Assembly (NCBI GenBank): GCA_965226545.1
Contig: OZ245364.1
Span: forward strand, 2,294,001-2,358,000
Direction of reading: 5' to 3'
DNA from: JAHRAW01 sp965226545
Lineage (GTDB): Bacteria > Pseudomonadota > Gammaproteobacteria > Arenicellales > Poriferihabitantaceae
DNA length: 64,000 bases
Shown here: positions 30,201-42,200 of the stretch, in pieces
How positions within the stretch are numbered: position 1 is the stretch's first letter
Layout: the number at the start of each line of letters is the position of its first letter
Notes under the pieces: model-generated
What the model saw: only the letters and a program-made list of their open reading frames with translations
What the model was told of the DNA's origin: nothing
Database searches by the model: none
Translations under genes and position numbers: made by a program

Positions 30201-33200
30201 GACCGTGCCGACGCCGCCGTTGCGGTCGGTGGCGGTTAAGGTGAATGTCCATTCGCCGATGGCGATGGCGGTGCTGCTGCTCAATCGGCGCGGGCGTGGA
30301 ATGAAGGTCAAATTCGCCGCCGAAGGATCGGATAAGGAATAGACCAAGAAGGGCGCCCCGCCGGTGGCGGCGTCGAGGATGCGCCCGCTGGCGGCGCCGG
30401 CGGTGAACGACACTTCGCCATGCGCGCCAAACGCCGGCGGGGCGACTACGCCGATGACGATGGTGTCGGAGGCGGTTTGCCCGCTTGCATCGGTGATGCT
30501 GTAGGTCATCGTCGAGCCTAAGTCACTCGCCGTCGGCGTGGCGCGGAAAACGAATCGCTCGGTGGACGGCGCGTTTTGGTCCGGGGTGACGTCAATCCAG
30601 GACGGCACACCGCCGAGGAGTTCATAGGTGATGCTGTTTGAGGTGGAGAATGCTTCGCGCAAGGTGATGTTGTGGAGGACTCCCACCGTGAAGGTAATGC
30701 CGCGGTTGTCGCTTGAGTAGCCGTTGATATTCGGCGGAGGGATGACTTGAAACGACAACGCCAAAGTCGCGCGCGCGCCGTTGGCATCGACCGCGCTCAA
30801 GGTTGCCGATGTGGCGTGTTGCCGCGATGTCGTGCCATGCAAACGGTTGGCGCTCGAATCGTAAACCAAGCCATCCGGCAAATCGCCACTGACCGAATAG
30901 CCAATCGGCGCAACCCCGTCGCTTGCGCTCGGCAAGGTGTAATCGATGGCGAGTAGATGCCCAAACCAGCCGATAAACGGCGCATCCACGGCGAAGGTCG
31001 GCGCGGCGACGACGACCAACGGGACGCTGAGCGTGGCCGCAACGCCGTTGGCGTCGGTCGCGGTTAAGGTGTAGGTGGTTGCGGCGGTTTCGACTATCGA
31101 GGTGGTGCTGCGCAATGCGCGCGCGGTTGCATCGAAGACCAATCCGCTTATCAAGGTTTCGCCGCTGCCCGGCAAGGTGTAAACCAAATCGCCCGCGCCG
31201 TCGCCGGCGGCGGTTAGCGTAAAGGTGTTTTCGGTGCCGGCGGTATACGACAACTCGGCTTGCGCGGCAAAATTCGGCGCGGCGGCGACGACCAGGTTAA
31301 TCTCCAACAAGGTCGCTTGTTCGCTTGCATCGGTGGCGGTATACGACAAGGTCGCATCCGCATCGCCGCCGGCGGCGGTTGCGCTGAAAGTATACGGCAC
31401 GAGCGACGGCGCACTTGCAACCGGCGTGAATGCGCCCCAGGCCGGCGCGCCTTGCAGGCTGTAGGTAACCGCGCCAACGCCGCTGGCGGTCGGCAGCACC
31501 ACGGTTTTGCTCGCGCCGACGGTGAAGGTGACATCATCCGCGCTGGCAAATTTCGGCGCATCGACGACATCGAAGTTAAGGGTTAAATTCGCGCTTGCAC
31601 CGTTGGCGTCTGTGGCGGTTAAGGTCGCGGTGGTGTTTTGGTTTAACTGCGTCGCCGTGCCGGTGATGCGGTTGTTGGCGGCGTCATGCGCCAAGCCGTT
31701 CGGCAGGTTGCCGGCGCTTATCGAATACGCAATCGGCGCAACGCCGTCGCTGGCATTCGGCAGGTTAAAGTTGGTTGCGCTTTGATAGCCGACGGCGCGG
31801 GTGAGCGAGGCCTCGGCGAAGTTGGGCGCGGCGATGACGATGACCGAGACGCTGACCGTGTCGCTTGCGCCGTTTTCATCGGTCGCGGTTAAGGTGTAAG
31901 CGGTCGATGCGGTTTCGACTATCGAGGTGGTGCTGCGCAATTCGCGCTTTGACGCATCGAACGTCAATCCGCTTAACAAGGTTTCGCCGCTGGCCGGCAG
32001 GGCATACACCAAATCGCCCGCGCCGCCGTTGGCTGCATCAATTTGCATCGCGCTGGCGGTGCCGGCGGTGAATGACACTTCGCGGTGCGCGGCAAAATTC
32101 GGCGCGGCGACGACGACGATATCGACGTTGGTGGTGACGGTTTGTCCGGTTTCATCGACCGCTTGATAGCCGACGCTCGCGCCGCTGTCGCCGCTCATTG
32201 CGGTCGCGCTGAAAGTGAACGGCACCGTCGACGATGCGCTTGCATCCGGGGTTACCACAACCCACGAAGGCGCGTTTTGGATGGAATAGGTAATCGCCCC
32301 CGCGCCGCTTGCGCTTGGCAATGCAACGGTTTTTGCCGCGCCGATGGTGAAGGTAATCGGTTGCGGCGCATCGAATTCCGGCGCGGCGACGACGCTGAGA
32401 TCAAGTATTAACATCGCGGACGCGAAGTTGGCGTCCGTGGCTTGTATGACCGAGATGCCGCGTTGCCCCAATGTCGTCGCCTCGCCGTAAATGTTGCGCG
32501 ATTTGGGTGCATAGTTGATGCCGTCCGGGAGATTGTTGAAGGCGCTGCCGGGGAATCTGTAGTTAATCGGCGCAACGCCGCCGGTCACCGGCGGCAACGT
32601 CACATCGGTTGTGACTCGATGACCTAAGGCGCGGGTGTAGGTGGTGATGGGAAATGCCATCGCCGCCGCCACCCGCACGGTTACGACCACCGTGTCGGTT
32701 GCGCCGTTGGCATCGGTGGCGGTCATGGTGTAATCGCCGGCCGCGGATTCGGTTAGCGAAGCGGTGCTGCGCAATTGGCGCGTGACGGCGGTGAAGATTA
32801 ATTCACCCGCCGGCAACGTCGATATCGAATAGGTTACTGCGCCCGCGCCGCCGCTTGCGCCATTCAACACAAACGCCGTGGCCTTGCCGGCGGTGTAGTC
32901 GCGCGGGCTTTGCGCGGCAAAATTCGGCGCGGAGACGGCGAGGATATCCAAGGTGATGGTTGCGGTTTGCCCGGCTTCATCGGTCGCCGAATAGGTGACG
33001 GTGGCCGCGGTTGCGCTGTTGCTGGGCGTTGCGCTGAAGGTGTATGGCACGGTCGATGTCGAACTCGTCGGCGTTACCGAAGCCCACGAAGGCGCGCCTT
33101 GCACCGCGTAAGTAATGACTCCCGCGCCGGTCGCGGTTGGCAAGACGGCATCGGTGGCGGTGCCGATGGTGAAGGTGATGTTGTTCGATGCATCGAATTG

Positions 33201-36200
33201 CGGCGCATCGACGATGGTGAATTGCATCGCCAAAAACACGCGCGCGCCGTTGGCGTCCGTCGCGAATAAATTGGCGCGCTCGACTTGATTCAAAGTGGTT
33301 GCGGTGCCGGTGATGCGATGCCCGCTTGCGTCGTATGACAAGCCATTCGGCAAATCGCCGGCCAACCTATAGCCAATCGGCGCAAGCCCGCCGCTGACGC
33401 GCGGCAAGGGGTAATCGGTCACCGCTTGATGCCCAAAGGCGCGGTTGAGGCTGGGCGAATCGAATGCCGGCGCGGCGACGACGACAATCGGCACATTGAC
33501 CGACACGCTTGCGCCGTTTTCATCGGTGGCGGTCAAGACGTAATTCGCCAATGCGGTGGCGGCGACCGATTCGCCGCTGCGCAATTCGCGCGAAGCCGCA
33601 TCGAACACGATGCCGGCGGGCGGAGACGGCATCGCATAGGTTAACTCACCCGCGCCGTCGCTGGCGGCGGTTACGGTGAAGGTGTTGTCATTGCCGGCGG
33701 TGAACGACAGAGTCGCTTGCGCGGTTGCGAAGTTGGGCGCGGCGATTGTGCGCACGTTTATCAGCAGCGTCGTGGTTTCATCGGTTTCGCCGTCGCTGGC
33801 GGTATAGGTCACTTGCCCGCTGGCGGCACGGCTCGCCGTTGCGCTGAAAGTGTATGGCACCAATGAACTGGCGGCGGACGGGGTGACGCTAATCCAACTC
33901 GGCGGCGTATTCGTAAACGCATAAGTAATCGCGCCAACGCCGCTGGCGATGGGCAACACGGCGGTTGTTGCGGTGCCGAGCGTGAAGGTGATTTCCGCGA
34001 CATCGGCAAACACCGGCGGCGGCGCAACCGAAAGCGTCATCGGCAAGGTCGCGGTTGCGCCGTTGGCGTCTGTTGCGGTTAAGGTCGCCAGCGTTTCTTG
34101 ATTCAGTTGAATCGCCGCGCCGCGCAGTTGATGGGTGGCGGCGTCGTAGGTTATGCCGCTCGGCGTTGCGCCGCTTACGGCGTAGGCAATCGGCGATGCG
34201 CCGTTGGCAACGCGCGGCAAATCGAAGTTGACCGGCAATTGCCCGAAGGCGCGGCTGAGCGACTCCAATGCAAAGGTTGGTTCGGCGACGACAATTAACG
34301 GCGTCTGCTGGCTTGCGGTGATGTCGTTAATATCATGCGCGGTGATGGTGTAAGTCGCCGCGCCGAGTGCTATCGAGGCGGCGTTGCTCAATCGCGGCGG
34401 CGCGGCTTCGAAGGTCAATCCGCTGATTAAAGTCTCGCCCGATGCCGGCAGGGAATAGGTCAACACCCCCGCGCCCAAGGTCGCCGGTTCGATGAATTGT
34501 ACGCCGGCGGTGTTGGCGGTGAATGACAATTCGCCTTGCGTCACGCTAAAGGTCGGCTGGGCAAACACTTGTATCGTAAATTGCGTCGCCACGCTGGCCA
34601 AATTGCCGCTGTCGGTGGCGACCAAAGTGTGCGTGGTCAGCGTTGGCGAGGTGACGCTGATGGTGTTGCTCAAGACGCCGCTGTTGGCGTCGAACGCCAA
34701 ACCGCGCGGCAAGGTTGCGCCGTTCACGCCGCTCAAGGTATAGATATATGGCGGCTGTCCGCCGACCGCGAAGCCTTCGGCGGTGAAGGTCAAATCGACG
34801 GTTTGCCCGATGGTGAATGACAATGCGCTCAAGTTAATTTGCGGGGCGTTGGATGCGGCGACCGAGAAAGTAATCGCGCCGTTGGTGCCGACATTGCCGC
34901 CATCATCGACGACGGCGTAGACCAATTGACGCGCGGCTTGCGCGTTGGCTTCGCCGCGCGTGCCGAAGGTGATGGGCGTGGCCGATGCGGTTGCGCTGTA
35001 GGTCAACCAACTGGGCAAGGCGTTGCCGTCCAGCGCGCTTAATGAATAATTCAATGGCGCGTAATAATCGGCGGACGGATGCACGACGCTCGGCAGCACG
35101 ACTTCACGCCCGCCGCCGATGGCGAATGCATACGCCAATTCGGATGCGCCCAAATCGGTTGGGCGGCGCGCGATGATGCGCATCTTGGCGGTGCGCGAAG
35201 CCTTATCGATGGCGTCGACGACGCTGTGGGTGAAGGTGGCTTCGCCGTAAACGCCGCTCGGCGTGCCGCTGATGGCGCGGGTTGACGCGGTGTAAGCCAA
35301 ATTGACCGATTGCAAACTCGGTTTGCTTGCGTCATCGGCGGTCAAGGCGTAATTCGCGCCGCCGCGAATGTTGCCCGCTTGGCTTAAGGTTTGGTTGACT
35401 GCATCGCCGACATACACCATCAGAAAATCACTGCCCAAGGTAATCGCCGAGGCGACCGACAAGGTCAACGCCGTACTATCGATTCCGCCGAGCGCATCGC
35501 GCACATGCAAAGTTAAGGCGGTGTCGGCGGCGGCGGTTGGCGCGCCGGTTAAGGCGAATTCGCCGGCGGCGATGTCCTGGGTTATCGATACGCCGGCGAT
35601 GCTGGCGTTATCGACGAAGGCGGCGTTGGCGTCGCCGACGGTGAGCGAATAGGTGTGCGGCGATGCGCCGCCGCTGGCGAGGGCGAGGTCGACATTTAAT
35701 GATGTGCCGATTCGCCCGTATTGCGTATCGATGTTCGGCAGGCTGGCCGGGGCGACCACGCTGATGGTGAAGGTGACCGAGGTGCTGGCGCCGTCGGTTA
35801 ATTCTTCGGCGCTGTATACGAAAGTTTGCGGAGATGTGACGCTGGCCGGGACGCCGCTCAATCGGCGGTTGGCGATGCCGAAGTTGGCGCTGATGCCGTC
35901 CGGCAATGCCGAGCCGCTTAAGGCGGTTAACGAATAACTGACCTGATTGGATTCAATCGCGTTTTGCGCCGCGGCCAAATCGAGGCTGACGCTTGCGCCG
36001 AGTGAGAAGTGCACATCTTTCTGCGGCAACGCCAAGCCGCCGAATTGGATAAATTTCACCGGCGCCGACTCGCGATGATTGCGCGCATCGCGCACCCATA
36101 GCAGGCGGTTATATTCGCCGGCGGCGGTTGGCGTGCCGGATAATATGCGCGTTGTGGCGTCGAGCGTCATTCCCGGCGGCGCCGAGATGCCGTCATCGTA

Positions 36201-39200
36201 GTTGTCGCCGACTTCGGTCAATCTGAAAGCGTTCGGCCCGCGTCCGTCCTCCGTGCCCGGCAAGGTGATTTCCGTCGCCACACCGGTGCGGAAGATATAG
36301 CCGCTTGCCAATTCGGTTTTCGCCGCTTGCGGCCAATTGACGCGCGGCAATGCGCTCACATGGAAGAGGTATTCCAACCGCACGCCGTTGCGGTCGGTGA
36401 CGGCGAAGGTTGCTTGAACGCGCGGTTGTTCGACATTAAAAAAGAGTTGCATTCGGGCGCGGTTATTGTTGCTGGGAGTCTGACAAGAATTGCTGAAGTC
36501 CTGAATGTTGGAGAACGCGGAGGCGACAAAGCCGGTCGGGTGGGGGAAACTTCTGCTGCACGGCGTATAGCCGCCGCGCCCGGTCGGAACATATCGGTCG
36601 CTATAAAAAGCGAATTGGTTGATGTCGTAAGTCTGGTCGACAATCCAAGCGCCGCTCTGCTGATAAAACGCCGGATGCACGCGAAAATTAAACACATAGT
36701 TGACGCTTGCGCCGACCGCATCGGTCGCGGTTAAGGTATAGCCGCGATTTCCGGCGCCGCCGGTTGGCGTGCCGCTCAATTGCGCGGTTGCCGCATCCAG
36801 CGTGACGCCGGCCGGCAACGGCGGCGAAAGCGAATACACAAACCCGCCCGCGCCATCGATGGCAACCGGCAATTGAAAATCCACCACCGAACCGGCGAAA
36901 GTTAATGCATTGGACGGCACACCGCTCGAACTCGAGGAGGTGGCATGCGCGGTCATAAACGCCGCGCCATCGAAATTCGGCGCGGCATCGATGTGCGCGA
37001 ATACGCTAAAGGTTGCATTGCGCGAGCCGCGACTGTCGCGCACGGTGCGCATAAAGGTGAAATCACCGGCGGCGGTTGGCGTGCCGCCGATTTGCACTTG
37101 CCCGCCGCCAATGTTGGCGGTGGTTAACCCGGCGAACGACGCGCTTAATGTGTATTCCAGCACCGCATCACCCGATTGCGAAGTCGCCGCCGGCAAGGTC
37201 AAGGCGTTGTAACGCATGCCGCCATAGGCGACGCCGGCTTGGCTTTGGGTGAAGGTCACGGCCAATTGCGGCGGCGTGAAAATCGGCGTCGGGATGTTGG
37301 TTACTTGCAGCGTGAAGGTGGCGACGGCGGTTGCGCTGTCGAAATCATCGGCGACGCCGTAAATGAATTGCGCGGTCGATGATTCGCTCGGCACATCGCC
37401 GGTCAATCGGCGCGTGTTGGCATTCCACAGCACCCCGCTCGGCAAATCATCCAAGCCAACGCCGTCCAAATCGGTCAAGGTATACGCGGCGTCGCCGACA
37501 ATGTTGGCGGCGGCGGCGAGTTGCACGGCGATGCCGGTCGCGCCGCCGAGCAAATCGATATTAATCTGCGACAAGGTTGGCGCGGCGGCGAAAACCAACA
37601 GCGCATCGGTGGCGACGCCGACGCCGTTGGCATCGCGCGCATGCCAACGCAATGCGGATGTCTGCGGCGTGCTTGGCGCGGTGCCGCTGAGGACGCGGGT
37701 GGCGATGTCTACGCTGATGCCGTTTGCGCTGTACGCGGTGGGTTCATAAGTCGAAGTCGCGCCGGCGGTGAGGTTATGTGTCAATGGCGGCGCGCCGTTA
37801 TCAGCCGACGGCAAGGTGGCATCGATGGCGGCGTTGACGCGGAAGGATAAACCCGCGGCCAACTCGGCGACATCGGAATCCGAGAAATTCGGCGCCGGCA
37901 CGGCGGCGATGGTGAATAAATGCGTCACTGCCGCCCCGCCGCTATCGGCGGCGATATAGGTCAGCACTGCGCTGTTGTTGGCGGCGGAAAACCCGCCGCG
38001 CAATTGGCGCGAATCGGCGACGAAGGTTAAGGTGTTGGCGGCGGATAATGGCGCAAGGCCTTCGAGCGAATAGGTGTATGGCGTGCGCCCGCCGCTTTGC
38101 AGGGCGAGGAAATCCACGGTTTTGGCGGTGTCGCCGACGGTGTAGGTTAAGTCAACCGGGTTATTGCCCTCGACAAACGCCAATGGCAGGAAGATGCTTA
38201 GCCGCACCGTGGATTCGGCGGCAACGCCATGCGCATCAACGGCGCGCAAGGTGTAATCGACAGCGCCGAGGTCCGAGAGATTGGTCGGCAGCCCGCTGAT
38301 GTTGACGCTGTTGGCGTCGAAAATCAGCCCGCTCGGCAAGGTTGGCGTTAGCGAATACACCAACCCGCCAAACCCGCCAATCGCCGGCTGCAAATCGATA
38401 TCCGCGGCTTCGCCAAACACCGCTTCCGCAGGCGGCGGCTGCCCGATAAACACCGGCGCGGAAACCACTGTGGCGTATAACGCAAAGGTCGCCTGCCCGA
38501 CGGTGTCATCGGCGATGCGGGTATAGGTGAAATCGCCGGCGGTGGTTGGCTTGTTGGCGACGACGATGGCGGCGAATTCCTCGCCGGCGGGCGTGTTCAC
38601 CGACATCCCGGTCGGCAATGCGCCTTCGACGCTGTAACTGCGCGCCCCCAAGCCGCTTAATGCCTGCGGCAAGGTTAAGTTTTCGAGGGTTGCGCCGCCG
38701 CTGCTGTAGTTGGCGGCTTCGCCGACGGTGAAAGTGGCGGCTATCGATGTTGGCGAATAGAACACCGGACCGCGCACGCGCAAATTAAATTGCACGCCGG
38801 CGGTTACGCCGTGCACATCGGTTGCGGTGAGGGTATGCAAGGCCTCGGCCACCGCCGTTGGCGTGCCGCTGAGCAAGGCGGTCGATGCGTCCAGCGTCAA
38901 GCCATTCGGCAACGGCGGCGTTATCGAATACACCACGCCGCCATAACCGCTTGCAGTCGGCAGATTAACCGACAGCGATTGATTGAGGTTGAGGTTCATA
39001 TCGGCCTGCGTGCCGCTGAAGGCGGGGGCGGCGGCAATGTTGGCATACAGCGAAAATGTGGTTTCGCCGAGTTGGTCGGTAACGATGCGGCTATAGGTGA
39101 AATCGCCGACCGTGCTCGGCGGGGCGGCGGTGTTGATGAGGGCGAATTCCTCGCCGTCCGGCGTGCTCACCGACATCCCGGTCGGCAATGCGCCTTCGGC

Positions 39201-42200
39201 TCGATAGGCGCGGGCGTAATCGCCGCTGGCCGCCGGCAAGGTTAACGCCCCGCCGGTTGTCCCGCCGCTGCTGTATTGTGCGGCACTGCCGAGTGTATAG
39301 GTGACATCGAGCGAGGTCGGCGAGAATGCCGTGGGCGACAAGGTGGCGTTGATCACTTGCAAGGCAAAGGTGAGCGAGGCGATGCTTCGACTCGGGTCGT
39401 CGCCAACATCGGTTGCGCTGTAGATATAGGTTTGCACCGCAACCCCCACCGCCGGTGTGGTGCCGGCGAGGCGTCGGTTTTCGGCATCGAAGGTAACCCC
39501 GCTCGGCAAATTCGCCGCCCCGCCGCCGATATCGATGAGGCTGTAGGTTTCAGCACTTTCGGCGGTCGTGCGAATCGCATCGACGGCGGCGAGCAATTGT
39601 AGGTCGACGGCTTGATTGATGCCAAATTGCAAATCGCCTTGTTCGGCGTCGAAGCGAATGTTGCGGGTTACGCGCACGGTGAAAGTGGTGGTGGAGGTTG
39701 CGCCGGCCGAGTCGCGCACCCAGTATTGAAAACGCAGCGTTGTGCCGATGCGGTCGTTAAACAATCTGCCGTAAAACTGTCCCGGGCGGCGGCGGTTGTC
39801 GTAGGCGGCGTAGTCGTAATAACGCGCTTCTACGGTGCTCGGGAAGGTGGTTCGTGCAAGATTATCGCTGAGGGCGTATACCAACGGCGCGCTGCCGCCT
39901 TCGGCCGGCGGCAAGGTGATTTCGAATCGAAACTCGGCGCGCACGACATAATTATCCATAATCGCCTGCGACTCTTCGGTGAATATCGGGCGGTCGACAT
40001 AGAAGAGTTCGACCAAATGCACCAATCGACTGTTGAGTGCATCGGTGACGATATAGGTGAGCGTCACCTGCCCGGAGTTGCCGGCGATAAACGCGCCGCG
40101 CAAGGTGCGCGTCGGCACATCGAATCGCAAATTTTGCCGCACCTCAGCCCTATCGATGTCGCCCAACCCATCGAGCGTATAAGTCAACGCCCCAAAGCCG
40201 CCGCCGGCGGCCGAGAAGACTGGGATGCTCCGCCCCAAGTTGATGGTGTAGGTCAACGCCGTCGGGTTTTCGCTGAGGAACACCAACGGATTGTGGATTT
40301 CCAAATTGAATTTTGTCGATACGATTGCGCCGAGCGAATCGTGTGCGGTTAAGGTGTATTGCGCATCGCCGATGTCGGCGTTGGCGGTGGCAATGCCGCT
40401 GACGATGCGCGAGGCGGCATCGAAGGTGAAGCCGACCGGCAGGCTGGGGGCGAGGCTGTAGGTCAAGCCGCCGATGCCGCCATCTGCACTTGGCAAGGTG
40501 ACCTCAGTCGATGCGCCGTTTAAGGTCGCATCGATTTTGCCTTGCGTGGCGGTGAAGGTGGGGATTGCGGTGACATGGATATTCAGCCGCACACTGTCGG
40601 TTATCCCGGCTTCGTCCGTTACGACAAAGGTGTATTGATAATTGCCGACGCTGCCGACGGCGGCGACGCCGCCTATCGATGCGCCGCTGGCGTCAAAAAG
40701 CGCGTTGACTCCGCTCGGCAATGCGCCTTGTCCGCGATAGGTTAATTTGCGCACGCCGCCGGTGGCGGCGTAGGTGACCCGTCCGCTGACGATGTCGGTG
40801 TTGATGGTGAAAGACGATGCGCCGAGTGTGAACGATAATGCCGCCGTGGTCGGCGTGTAATCGAATGCCGGCGGCGGCGAGATGGTGAGGGCGAAGGTTA
40901 CGCGGGCGGTGATGTCATCCCAAGTGTCGCGCACGCTGTATTCGAATTGTTGGCGCGCAACGGCGGCGGGCGGCGTGCCGTTCAATTGGCGGGCGGCGGG
41001 ATCGAAGGTTATTCCGTTCGGCAGGGTTGCGCCGCTTACGCCGGTGATGGCGTAAACAAAATCGCCGACATTGGGCGTGTTTACGGCTGGGGCGAATTGG
41101 ATGGAGGCGGCGCGCCCGAGCGGCAAGTCGTAATCGATTACCGCAGCCAATTGCATCGGCGCAACCACGACGATGTTGGTGTTGGCTGAGGCGGTGTCAT
41201 CGATGAAACTGCGGCGAAAATGCGCGCGCGCCACTCGTGTGCCGGTTGGCGCCGTGGCGCCGCTTACCGTGCGGAGATTTTGGTAGAGGGCTGAAGCAAA
41301 ACTGATGTTGTTGTGATTATAGGCGGCGTCGGTGAATACGCCGCTTGCGCCGTCGGTGAGGTTGTAAAGGGATTTATTGGCGAAAGCATTCGCCGGCAAG
41401 CCGTCCGGCAACCGATAATGCCGCGGCACACCTTGGCGGAAAGTGTAGCCGCCGGCAAGCGTTTCCAACTCGGCGGCGGTGTAATACGGCTTCGTCCAGG
41501 TTCGCACATTGAAACAGTTTTCGCCGGTGCGCGCGCCGTTTAAATCGGTAAGTCGATAGCAAAACCGAACATCGCTTTCACCGCTCGGGCGCACGATGAA
41601 GGGAAAATAACCGCTGTTATTTTCGCTGCGCGCTTCATAACCGCCGCGCCAAGTGCCTTGCGTAACATAAACCGCATTGGCGGCAAAGGTCGGATTCGCC
41701 GCCATCACCCCGCGCCCGCCAACCGCCCACGGCAGATTGATGGTCGTCGTATTCCCCACCGCAATATGCGTCATCGGCGGCAATGCGCTGACGACGCGCG
41801 GCGGGGTGTAATAGTGCACGGTGAATTGGCTGGTGATGTCGACATTGTTGGAGTCGGTCACCACGACAACATAATTGACCGGGCCGGCCGAGATGTCGGC
41901 CATCGCCGGCGTGCCGACCAACCGCGGGTTTCGCGTGGTGCCGTCGACTATCGACATATTCGCCGGCAACGACGGCGACATCAATTTAGCGCTAAACGGC
42001 CCCTGCCCGCCGCTGATGGTCGGCAAGGCGAAGTTAACATTGCTGCCGCTCGAGCCGTGTCCGCTGGCGGTGATGTGGATATCCGGCACGGTGCCGGCGG
42101 TTGGCGCCGGCAACACAACGATGGGCACGGTGTAATAGCCGCTGCGCCTATTCGGCACCGCCAAATCGCGTATGCGGCGTCTGACGAAATAATCATCGCC

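Noticed and set aside
20560..34560. CRISPR array or tandem IS copies as an explanation of the 820-bp periodicity
   Set aside because: Units are far too long for CRISPR, are fully coding in one frame, and contain no spacers, transposase or terminal repeats.
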